A program made the position numbers and the translations under genes. Shown in pieces: positions 14,927 through 22,064 of a stretch of DNA of 23,216 bases (its first letter is position 1; each line of letters begins with the position of its first letter). Below the pieces are notes generated by a model. The model was not told where the DNA came from. It saw only the letters and a list, made by a program, of their open reading frames with translations, and made no database searches. Source of the DNA: Paludibacter sp. (lineage in GTDB: Bacteria; Bacteroidota; Bacteroidia; Bacteroidales; Paludibacteraceae); assembly GCA_030655595.1 (NCBI GenBank), contig JAUSNQ010000160.1, positions 1 through 23,216 on the forward strand, read 5' to 3'.

Positions 14927-15796
14927 TTATCGGATTCGGATTGATTGACCTATACGAAGAACTTTTTTTGAAGAAATCCCATTGAGACGACAAAGTGCAT
15001 TTACACTGGTACCGTTTCTTGCCGCAATTCGACTTAGATTATCACCGTTACGGATTTTGTAATATTTTGCTGCTGTAAGTGCTTTTACTTCTTTTTGGTA
15101 ATAAAAGGATTGCTTTTTTGTTATGAGATATTCCTCCTGAAAGGGCAGACCAGAAGCAAAATCGAAAATTTTAGCAGGGTTCAATGCATTTCCAAGAAAA
15201 CGAACTTCATAATGCAGATGCGGACCTGTAGATCTTCCTGTATTTCCTCCAAGCGCAATAGGTTGTCCTGCAGCGACTAACTGGTCGTGAGACACCAATA
15301 CCTGTGAAAGATGCGCATAAACAGTCTCTAATCCGTTATCATGTCTGATTACAACGTAATGACCATAGCCTTTTCTGTCATAATCGATGATGCGGATTTT
15401 TCCTGCGAAAGAAGCACATACAGTATCTCCAATCTGTAATTTTAAGTCTGTTCCGTAATGGTAACGATATCTTCGTGCTCCAAAATGAGACGTAATATGA
15501 CCGGTGACAGGAGCGCAGAAACTTGATAAATCGATTTTAATAGAATCGGGTACGCTGTCAATAGAGATTTTATAAGGATTGAGTTTGCTGCTTGTCCAGA
15601 TGTTGTTATAAATATCGTCGGCGGGATGATTTTCCATCAAATCATCTGTTTCGTCATTCAAAAGACCTTGATAAATGTTGATAGAATCAGGTTTTACAAT
15701 TGAAGAGATAGTTTTGTCTTTGTCGTTTGCAAACGCTGTGTTTAGAAACCAGGTGAGAGCTAGTGCCAATGAGAGTGTTTTTCGAATAATTTTCAT
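14927..15796 (-). CDS. Exported M23 metallopeptidase with C-terminal LysM domain
   Basis: A 289-residue protein with a signal peptide (1-23, ending NTAFA), a linker, an M23 peptidase domain (about 95-215) and a LysM domain at the end (about 245-289, KIRNGDNLSRIAARNG through IGQSIRI). Zinc and catalytic residues are present: His113 and Asp117 in HYGTDLKL, His162 in YAHLS, and His193/His195 in GPHLHYEVR, so an active peptidoglycan endopeptidase is expected rather than an EnvC/NlpD-like inactive partner. LysM binds glycan strands. The order peptidase then LysM is the reverse of many NlpD proteins. It lies 21 bases after ndk and may share its promoter. Likely role: wall turnover or cell separation. 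Confidence 0.92.
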   Translation of the reverse strand: MKIIRKTLSLALALTWFLNTAFANDKDKTISSIVKPDSINIYQGLLNDETDDLMENHPADDIYNNIWTSSKLNPYKISIDSVPDSIKIDLSSFCAPVTGHITSHFGARRYRYHYGTDLKLQIGDTVCASFAGKIRIIDYDRKGYGHYVVIRHDNGLETVYAHLSQVLVSHDQLVAAGQPIALGGNTGRSTGPHLHYEVRFLGNALNPAKIFDFASGLPFQEEYLITKKQSFYYQKEVKALTAAKYYKIRNGDNLSRIAARNGTSVNALCRLNGISSKKVLRIGQSIRIR

Positions 15797-15817
15797 AAGA
15801 AATAATGCGGGTATTTA

Positions 15818-16279
15818 TCAAATTTCGTCGTTTGCGTATAGAAAATTCAGAGGATGATGTTGATACTCAAAAATCTCATCATCTTTAAAAAACCGTTTCA
15901 ATTCAATTGCTGCGGTTTCGGGTGAATCGGAGGTATGGATGATGTTTTCCTGCACACTCATGCTGTAATCTCCACGAATAGTTCCGGGTACAGCATCCCT
16001 GCTATTGGTGACTCCTGCCATGGTGCGAACAATCCGTATAGCATCGACTCCTTTCCAGCAGCAAACTATGACCGGACTAATCATCATTGAGTCTTTAATG
16101 CGTTTAAAAAAAGGACGTTGTGCCAGGTGAGCGTAATGTTCAAGCAGGATTTCTTCGCCTAATTGCATCATCTTCATACCACAAAGTTGAAGTCCTTTTT
16201 TTTCAAATCGTTGGATGATTTCGCCAATCAATCCTCGTTGTATGGTACACGGTTTGATGATGACAAGTGTTTTCTCCAT
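15818..16279 (-). CDS. ndk: Nucleoside-diphosphate kinase
   Basis: A 153-residue enzyme that passes phosphate from ATP to other nucleoside diphosphates through a phosphohistidine. The active His115 is in ENIIHTSDSP; the N-terminal TLVIIKP, QRGLIGEIIQRFEKKG and GTIRGDYS are typical. The start is the ATG at 16279; an upstream ATG at 16318 adds 13 residues not found in the family and overlaps the promoter box (16316-16323), so it cannot be on the transcript. The M23 peptidase gene follows after 21 bases. Confidence 0.96.
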   Translation of the reverse strand: MEKTLVIIKPCTIQRGLIGEIIQRFEKKGLQLCGMKMMQLGEEILLEHYAHLAQRPFFKRIKDSMMISPVIVCCWKGVDAIRIVRTMAGVTNSRDAVPGTIRGDYSMSVQENIIHTSDSPETAAIELKRFFKDDEIFEYQHHPLNFLYANDEI

Positions 16280-16315
16280 GATATTCAGGTAATTATATAT
16301 GGTTTTTAAAACCCC

Positions 16316-16347
16316 CAAAGATAAAAAAATATGCTTAGCCGACCAAA
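16316..16347 (-). promoter_or_regulatory. Promoter of ndk
   Basis: On the minus strand TTTG (complement of CAAA at 16344-16347), 20 bases, then TATCTTTG (complement of 16316-16323). This is the best match to the Bacteroidota consensus in the window. The ndk ATG at 16279 lies 36 bases after the box. The upstream box falls in the loop of the recG terminator hairpin. Confidence 0.75.
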
Positions 16348-16356
16348 CTATTCGGC
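16323..16356 (-). terminator. Likely terminator of ispD-recG
   Basis: Just after the recG stop, minus-strand GCCGA (complement of 16352-16356) pairs with TCGGC (complement of 16338-16342) around a nine-base loop; a run of seven T (complement of 16323-16329) follows eight bases later. The stem is short and the T-run is set back, so strength is uncertain. Confidence 0.45.
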
Positions 16357-16361
16357 ATTTT

Positions 16362-18458
16362 TTAACTTATAATTCCCCAATTCACGGCATTCGTTTTCAA
16401 TTTTTTTAATTGTGCCGACAGCGTCTTGTTCTCAGGGTTTTCCAATTTTGGATCTTGATCTAATATTTCGAGAGCAAATCTACGTGCAATTTCAAGCATT
16501 TTTCCATCCTGAGCAAGATTTGCGATTTTTAGTTCGAAGGGCATCCCGCTTTGCTGTGTTCCTTCCATATCTCCGGGGCCCCTGAGTTGCAAGTCGGCTT
16601 CAGCAATTTCAAAACCATCGTTTGTGCGGGTTAATATGTCCATCCTTTTACGGGTTTCGGTAGCCAATTTAAAACCGGTGATTAAAATACAATATGATTG
16701 ATCACCACCCCGACCGACACGTCCTCTTAGCTGATGCAACTGCGACAGGCCGAATCTTTCTGCATTTTCAATAATCATCACGGAGGCATTGGGTACGTTT
16801 ACTCCAACTTCGATGACTGTTGTTGCCACCATGATTTGGGTTTGGTTGGAGACAAACAATTGCATCTGATGTTCTTTTTCATTGGATTTTAATTTTCCGT
16901 GGACCATGCTGACTTTGCAATCCGGAAAATATTCCCGAAAATAGTCATATCCAGCCGTTACATTTTGAAGGTCCATTTTTTCGGATTCGTCAATCAAAGG
17001 ATAAACCACATAAATTTGCCTGCCCGCAGCAATTTGTTTGGATATAAATCCATTCAGAGCCAGACGTTTATTTTCGTAGTAATGATAGGTTTGGATGGGT
17101 TTTCTGCCAGGAGGCAATTCATCAATAACAGATACGCTCAAATCGCCGTAAAGAGTCATGGCTAAGGTACGGGGAATGGGTGTAGCAGTCATGACAAGCA
17201 CGTGGGGAACTTGCGTGTTTTTTTTCCAGAGTTTCGATCGTTGTTCTACACCAAACCGGTGTTGTTCATCGATAACGACTAACCCCAAATTCTTAAATTG
17301 AACTACATTTTCTATTAGGGCATGTGTTCCAACGATAATATTCAAAGCACCGGATTGTAAATCAGCATGTAATTTCTCCCTAGCTTTGGGTCGGGTTGAA
17401 CCTGTTAAAATTGCAACCTGAACTCCTGAATCTCCAATTAAACTTTTGAGTGTTTCATAATGTTGATTGGCAAGAATTTCTGTAGGAGCCATCATACAAC
17501 CCTGATAACCATTATCGATGGCAATCAACATCGACATCAACGCAACTAATGTTTTACCACTACCAACATCACCCTGCAAAAGTCGGTTCATTTGTTTCCC
17601 GCTTCCAACATCTTCATGTATTTCTTTGATAACCCGTTTTTGAGCACCTGTCAGTTCAAAAGGCAAATAATCTTTGTAAAAAGTATGAAAATAATGCCCG
17701 ACCTTTTTCATGACATATCCACGCAGATTTTGCTCTCTCCACTTTGTTTGTTGTAAAATGTTCAATTGCACATAAAACAGTTCTTCAAACTTGAGTCGTT
17801 GACGTGCTTTTTTAAGTGTAGTTGTGTTTTTTGGAAAATGGATGTTGATGAGTGCCTCGGTCAGATTCATCAACGCAAATTTTTTCAGAACATAAGCCGG
17901 AAGCGTGTCTGGAATTCCTGCTTGCAAATAGGGTAGGAGTGCCTGCATGATTTTCTGAACCGCTTTCGAGTTTAAAAAACCCGACTTCATTTTTTCGGTG
18001 GTGTTGTAATAAGGCTGCAAGCCGAGCTGCTCCACAGGAGGCAGTTGCGATGGCAAATCAATTTCAGGATGAGCAATGTTGAATTTCCCGTTAAAAAAGG
18101 AAGGTTTTCCGAAAATCACATAAGTGATGCCTGTTTTATATTTTTCAAGGATAAATTTAATTCCCTTAAACCAGATTAATTCAATCGTCTCTTTTCCATC
18201 GGTGAAAATAGCTGATAAACGTTGATTGCGTCCGACTCCAATTTTATCAAACCGGAGAATTTGACCTTTTACTTGAATAAAAGGCATCTGCTCCGATATT
18301 TCATGTAAATAGTAAAACCTGCTTCGGTCGATGTATTTATAGGGATAGTGGCTGAGCATATCTTCTGCTGAATGAATATTCAACTCTTTAAGCAGTAGTT
18401 CCGCTTTTTTGGGTCCGACTCCGGGTAGAAATTTTATATCGACATGAGCTAATTGCAT
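16362..18458 (-). CDS. recG: ATP-dependent DNA helicase RecG
   Basis: A 698-residue superfamily 2 helicase that remodels stalled forks and Holliday junctions. The N-terminal part has a helix-hairpin-like FLPGVGPKKAELL (10-22) and an OB/wedge region (about 60-150). Motifs are Walker A GDVGSGKT (296-303), DEQH (397-400) in VVIDEQHRFG, TATPIPRTLAMT, and the late QLRGRVGRGG of motif VI. Length is normal. It starts 10 bases after ispD and is likely cotranscribed with it; a hairpin after its stop probably ends the transcript. Confidence 0.97.
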   Translation of the reverse strand: MQLAHVDIKFLPGVGPKKAELLLKELNIHSAEDMLSHYPYKYIDRSRFYYLHEISEQMPFIQVKGQILRFDKIGVGRNQRLSAIFTDGKETIELIWFKGIKFILEKYKTGITYVIFGKPSFFNGKFNIAHPEIDLPSQLPPVEQLGLQPYYNTTEKMKSGFLNSKAVQKIMQALLPYLQAGIPDTLPAYVLKKFALMNLTEALINIHFPKNTTTLKKARQRLKFEELFYVQLNILQQTKWREQNLRGYVMKKVGHYFHTFYKDYLPFELTGAQKRVIKEIHEDVGSGKQMNRLLQGDVGSGKTLVALMSMLIAIDNGYQGCMMAPTEILANQHYETLKSLIGDSGVQVAILTGSTRPKAREKLHADLQSGALNIIVGTHALIENVVQFKNLGLVVIDEQHRFGVEQRSKLWKKNTQVPHVLVMTATPIPRTLAMTLYGDLSVSVIDELPPGRKPIQTYHYYENKRLALNGFISKQIAAGRQIYVVYPLIDESEKMDLQNVTAGYDYFREYFPDCKVSMVHGKLKSNEKEHQMQLFVSNQTQIMVATTVIEVGVNVPNASVMIIENAERFGLSQLHQLRGRVGRGGDQSYCILITGFKLATETRKRMDILTRTNDGFEIAEADLQLRGPGDMEGTQQSGMPFELKIANLAQDGKMLEIARRFALEILDQDPKLENPENKTLSAQLKKLKTNAVNWGIIS

Positions 18459-18468
18459 GAATCGGGAT

Positions 18469-19137
18469 TTAAAGAAGCATTTCAGCCATTTTCAAATCAA
18501 AAGGTGTTGTAATTTTGATATTCTCGCAGTTTCCTTCCACTAAATTAATTTTGATTCCTGAAGATTCAACGACTGCAGCATCATCTGTAAATAATGGGGA
18601 GTATTCCTGCGTGTAAGCTTTTTTTAGAATTTTCGCATCGAAAACCTGTGGTGTTTGTACCATTTTGAATTTCGTTCTATCGACAGAGAAACTTTTGTTC
18701 TCATCAATTTGCCGTAGACTTTCGACCGCCTCGATTACCGGAATAGCTGCCCCCTTGTTTTTCGCTTCATCGAAGCAAAGTTGAATTGTCCGGATGCTGA
18801 CTAAAGGCCTAACTCCATCGTGTACAGCAATTAAACCTGCATTTCCGGCATGATTCAAACCGTTTTTCACAGAATCAAAACGGGTCAAGCCTCCGCGAAC
18901 TACCCGATGCTTGATTTTGAAGGCATGTTTTTTGCAGAGTCCGCGCCAGTTTTCGAATTGCGTTTCGGGCAATACAACTATTACATCAATTTTGTTGTTG
19001 TATTTCACAAAAACCCCGATGGTATGCATCAGGATAGGTTTGGAATTGATTTCAATAAATTGTTTCGGAATCTCGGTTTGCATGCGCTCTCCTTTTCCTC
19101 CGGCAACGATAATAACAGTTTCGTGTTTATCCGACAT
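18469..19137 (-). CDS. ispD: 2-C-methyl-D-erythritol 4-phosphate cytidylyltransferase
   Basis: A 222-residue enzyme of the MEP isoprenoid pathway, joining CTP and methylerythritol phosphate. Motifs are VAGGKGERM (11-19), PKQF with Lys25, VHDGVRPLV (105-113) with Asp107, QTPQVF (161-166) and EGNCENIKIT (201-210) with Lys208. I chose the ATG at 19137: the upstream ATG at 19164 adds nine residues and lies within the -7 box at 19162-19169, so it would be upstream of the transcript start. recG follows after 10 bases. The SPOR gene is divergent. A related ribitol-phosphate cytidylyltransferase is a less likely alternative. Confidence 0.94.
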   Translation of the reverse strand: MSDKHETVIIVAGGKGERMQTEIPKQFIEINSKPILMHTIGVFVKYNNKIDVIVVLPETQFENWRGLCKKHAFKIKHRVVRGGLTRFDSVKNGLNHAGNAGLIAVHDGVRPLVSIRTIQLCFDEAKNKGAAIPVIEAVESLRQIDENKSFSVDRTKFKMVQTPQVFDAKILKKAYTQEYSPLFTDDAAVVESSGIKINLVEGNCENIKITTPFDLKMAEMLL

Positions 19138-19161
19138 GCGTATCAGTTTAATTTGAAAGAA

Positions 19162-19169
19162 CAAAGATA
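19162..19169 (-). promoter_or_regulatory. -7 promoter box of ispD
   Basis: Complement reads TATCTTTG, a full TAnnTTTG match, 24 bases before the chosen ispD ATG. No good TTTG is present 19-20 bases upstream, so the upstream half is weak. Confidence 0.5.
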
Positions 19170-19205
19170 ATAAAATTAATATATAGATATAATCGCAACA
19201 TTTTG

Positions 19206-19213
19206 TAACTTTG
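19206..19213 (+). promoter_or_regulatory. -7 promoter box of the SPOR-folE unit
   Basis: TAACTTTG matches TAnnTTTG and lies 19 bases before the ATG at 19233. The upstream box is not clear. Together with the ispD box it makes a compact divergent promoter region about 50 bases wide. Confidence 0.5.
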
Positions 19214-19232
19214 CGCTCAAAATTGCATCATT

Positions 19233-19718
19233 ATGAAGGATTTCTTTCTCGTCACATTGTTGGTTTTCTTGACATTTGAATCGACTGCCAGTGTTGAACT
19301 GGTTGAGAAGACTAATTCCGACAGCACTAAAAACGCATTTCAAAAGATCTCTCAAAAGGAGAAAGCAAGCGATGCGACGGTAAACTTCCATCAAGATAGT
19401 CGGATTGAACAGTTAGTTGTAGAAAACGCTTCGCGAGCTGGTTCAATTGTGAATGGGTTCCGGGTACAAGTTTTCTCAAGTAATGCCCAACGTACAGCCA
19501 AAGATGAAGCTTTTTATTTAGAACGCGTTCTTCAGGAAGCTTTTCCTGAAAAGAATGTGTATGTTACCTACAGTTCTCCGTTTTGGAAGGTTAGGGTCGG
19601 TGATTTCATGGGACAGAAAGAAGCAAAGAATTTCACAGAAGAATTACTCATGGAATTTCCTAGGTTAAAAGGTCAAACTTATACCGTACGCGACCGCATT
19701 TCAGTTTCAGCAAAATAA
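19233..19718 (+). CDS. Exported SPOR-domain protein
   Basis: A 161-residue protein with a signal peptide (about 1-20, LVTLLVFLTFESTAS), a charged linker and a C-terminal SPOR domain at about 72-155 (GFRVQVFSSNAQRTAKDEA through FWKVRVGDFMGQKEAKNF). SPOR domains bind denuded glycan strands at division sites, so a periplasmic wall-binding role is expected. No lipobox or membrane helix beyond the signal is visible. It precedes folE by six bases, probably as one transcript, though the two functions are unrelated. Confidence 0.9.
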   Translation: MKDFFLVTLLVFLTFESTASVELVEKTNSDSTKNAFQKISQKEKASDATVNFHQDSRIEQLVVENASRAGSIVNGFRVQVFSSNAQRTAKDEAFYLERVLQEAFPEKNVYVTYSSPFWKVRVGDFMGQKEAKNFTEELLMEFPRLKGQTYTVRDRISVSAK

Positions 19719-19724
19719 ATTAAT

Positions 19725-20321
19725 ATGGATTTCAATCAGAATAAACTTGTCCCTTTCGATGCTGAAAAAACAGCAAAAATAGCCCATCATTACCACGAAA
19801 TATTAGAACTTTTAGGAGAAGATCCAGACAGAGAAGGATTGCTGAAAACGCCCGAACGTGTTTCGAAAGCCATGCAATTTCTCGTTCAGGGCTACGAACA
19901 GAATCCCGAAGAGATTATCAAATCGGCGATGTTTACTGAAAATTACAGACAGATGGTTATTGTCAAGGATATTGATTTTTATTCGATGTGCGAGCACCAC
20001 ATGTTACCGTTTTTCGGGAAAGCACACATCGCCTATATTCCCAACCACCAGATAACCGGATTAAGCAAAATTGCCCGCATCGTGGAAGTTTATGCCCGTC
20101 GCTTGCAAGTGCAGGAGCGCATGACAACCGAAATTAAAGCATGTATTCAGAACACCCTGAATCCTTTAGGCGTGATGGTTATTTTAGAAGCGCAACACTT
20201 GTGTATGCAAATGCGGGGAGTTCAAAAACAAAATTCCATTACCACTACATCTGATTTTACAGGAGTTTTTCAGCAGGCAAAAACTAGGGAGGAGTTTATG
20301 AATTTGATCAAGCGGGGGTGA
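19725..20321 (+). CDS. folE: GTP cyclohydrolase I
   Basis: A 198-residue enzyme making 7,8-dihydroneopterin triphosphate from GTP, the first step of folate and pterin synthesis. Zinc ligands are Cys89 and His92 in [10 protein letters not shown] and Cys160 in [10 protein letters not shown]; His91 and His158 match the catalytic histidines of the E. coli enzyme. [13 protein letters not shown] and [20 protein letters not shown] are typical. Being zinc-dependent, it is the IA type. It follows the SPOR gene by six bases; the phosphoethanolamine transferase gene begins 38 bases after it. Confidence 0.97.
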   Translation: MDFNQNKLVPFDAEKTAKIAHHYHEILELLGEDPDREGLLKTPERVSKAMQFLVQGYEQNPEEIIKSAMFTENYRQMVIVKDIDFYSMCEHHMLPFFGKAHIAYIPNHQITGLSKIARIVEVYARRLQVQERMTTEIKACIQNTLNPLGVMVILEAQHLCMQMRGVQKQNSITTTSDFTGVFQQAKTREEFMNLIKRG

Positions 20322-20359
20322 GGTTTTTATACCATCATTGAAAATTACCGGTCTAAATT

Positions 20360-22054
20360 ATGAGAAATAGAATTAACAAGAGTATTATTTGGATAATTAT
20401 TCTGTCATTAATTGTTTTGCTTCCCAATATTTATCTTGCATTTTATGGGAGCGATTTAGCAGGACAATTTACCAAGACAATTATGTTTTTAGGGATGTCT
20501 CTATTGATTTTTTTTATTCCGGCATTATTTCTTAATTGGCGTTATTTTTTTCTTTTTCACGGGATTTTTGTGATTTTATCACCAATAGAAATCGTTCACA
20601 TTACGCTAAACCGCCTTCCTGTTACCTACGCTTTTTTGATGGATATTTTTAGCACCAATGTAAGCGAGGCAATGGGATTATTTTCTTCTTCTCTTTTTTA
20701 TATTCTTCTTTACTTTTCGGTGCTGATTTTCTTTTTTATAGTCTCATTTACCAAGATTCAGAAAGTAAAGGTTTTTCATAATATAAAGTTGAAACTTATT
20801 TTTGTGTTCTTGTTTGTATTTTATTGTATTGCAGGCTTTGTTTATTATTATAAATACAATACATATATTGTAGAGGATAAAGATCGGTTATACAGCGAAA
20901 CGATAAAAACTTTCAGTTACAAATTTCATAAAATATATCCTTATGACCTTATTATTCAAACACATAAGCTAATATCAATAAATCAAGAAGTTAAAAAGGC
21001 GGAAAAGATTACAAATAACTTTAGTTTTGGTGCAATACAAGTTGACAATAGCCAGCAAAAAGAAGTTTATGTGTTTGTAATTGGAGAAACTGCACGGTAT
21101 AATAATTTTTCATTAAATGGATATGATCGGTTAACTTCTCCTAATTTAGATAAGAAAAGCAATTTAGTCTCATTTGATGACTTTATTTCAGAGGGTAATG
21201 GGACGGTTATCAGTTTGCCTCAGATTTTGTTTCGGGTAGATTCTGAGAACAATCAAAAAGCAATGTATGAAAAATCATTCGTCGATGCATTTAAAGAGGC
21301 AGGTTATAAGACGTATTGGATTGCAAACCAGAGTGGTTCATATTCATTTATCAGAAGAATTGCAAAAAACACAGATGAATCGCATATCACTACAACAGAA
21401 TTGGGTAAGAGTTCAAATTATGATGAAGATTTGTTGCCTTTTTTAGATAAAATATTAATGAAAAATGATAATAAAGTCCTTATTGTAATTCATTCTTCGG
21501 GAAGCCATTTCAAATATAGCGACAGATATCCAAAAAAATTTGATGTTTTTCAGCCAAACATAGGGAATCTTTACAAACCGTCCTTGATATCTCCTAAAAA
21601 TAAAGAATTATTCATCAATGCATACGACAATTCAATTTTATATACTGATTATTTTTTGTCAAAAATTATTGATAAAATTGATAGTTTAGATTGTGTTAGC
21701 TCGTTTGTTTATCTTTCGGATCACGGTGAGAATTTGTATGATACGGAAGATAATGTAATGTTTCATGCTCGAACAGTTATTACAAAGTATGATTATCATG
21801 TTCCTTTATTTATTTGGTATTCAAATGAATATCAAAATAATTATAAAAGAAAGATTGAAAGCTTAATCAACAATAAGCGAAAACCGATTAGTGTGCGTTA
21901 TATTTTTCATTCAATGTTAGATATGGCGAGTATTACATTTCCTGAACAAGTATTACAAAAGAGCATTTTTTCGGATAAAATGCAATCTGATACAATCAGA
22001 TATGTAATAAACCCTAATAAAGAAAGGTTGATCTATGAAAATTTACCCGAATAA
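20360..22054 (+). CDS. Phosphoethanolamine transferase, EptA/MCR family
   Basis: A 564-residue inner-membrane enzyme with about five N-terminal helices (roughly 8-29, 41-57, 61-79, 108-130, 143-163) and a periplasmic sulfatase-fold domain from about 235. Catalytic and metal residues match MCR-1: Glu243 (VIGETARY), nucleophile Thr282 (GNGTVISLP, the same 39-residue distance from the Glu), Asp454-His455 (SDHGE) and His469. NAYDNSILYTD is also typical. The cysteines that form disulfides around the nucleophile in MCR-1 are replaced (Glu and Gln), so it folds without them. The expected substrate is lipid A or another envelope glycan, but this cannot be read from sequence. The gene is AT-rich (17 of 60 bases G or C at 20881-20940). 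It converges with a relative 10 bases downstream. Confidence 0.88.
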   Translation: MRNRINKSIIWIIILSLIVLLPNIYLAFYGSDLAGQFTKTIMFLGMSLLIFFIPALFLNWRYFFLFHGIFVILSPIEIVHITLNRLPVTYAFLMDIFSTNVSEAMGLFSSSLFYILLYFSVLIFFFIVSFTKIQKVKVFHNIKLKLIFVFLFVFYCIAGFVYYYKYNTYIVEDKDRLYSETIKTFSYKFHKIYPYDLIIQTHKLISINQEVKKAEKITNNFSFGAIQVDNSQQKEVYVFVIGETARYNNFSLNGYDRLTSPNLDKKSNLVSFDDFISEGNGTVISLPQILFRVDSENNQKAMYEKSFVDAFKEAGYKTYWIANQSGSYSFIRRIAKNTDESHITTTELGKSSNYDEDLLPFLDKILMKNDNKVLIVIHSSGSHFKYSDRYPKKFDVFQPNIGNLYKPSLISPKNKELFINAYDNSILYTDYFLSKIIDKIDSLDCVSSFVYLSDHGENLYDTEDNVMFHARTVITKYDYHVPLFIWYSNEYQNNYKRKIESLINNKRKPISVRYIFHSMLDMASITFPEQVLQKSIFSDKMQSDTIRYVINPNKERLIYENLPE

Positions 22055-22064
22055 TAATTCTTTT

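Noticed and set aside
16280..16318. Upstream ATG giving ndk 13 extra residues (MGVLKTIYNYLNI)
   Set aside because: It overlaps the TATCTTTG promoter box and the family starts at MEKTLVIIKP.
19138..19164. Upstream ATG giving ispD nine extra residues (MFFQIKLIR)
   Set aside because: It lies in the -7 box, before the expected transcript start; the family begins near MSDKHETVIIVAGG.
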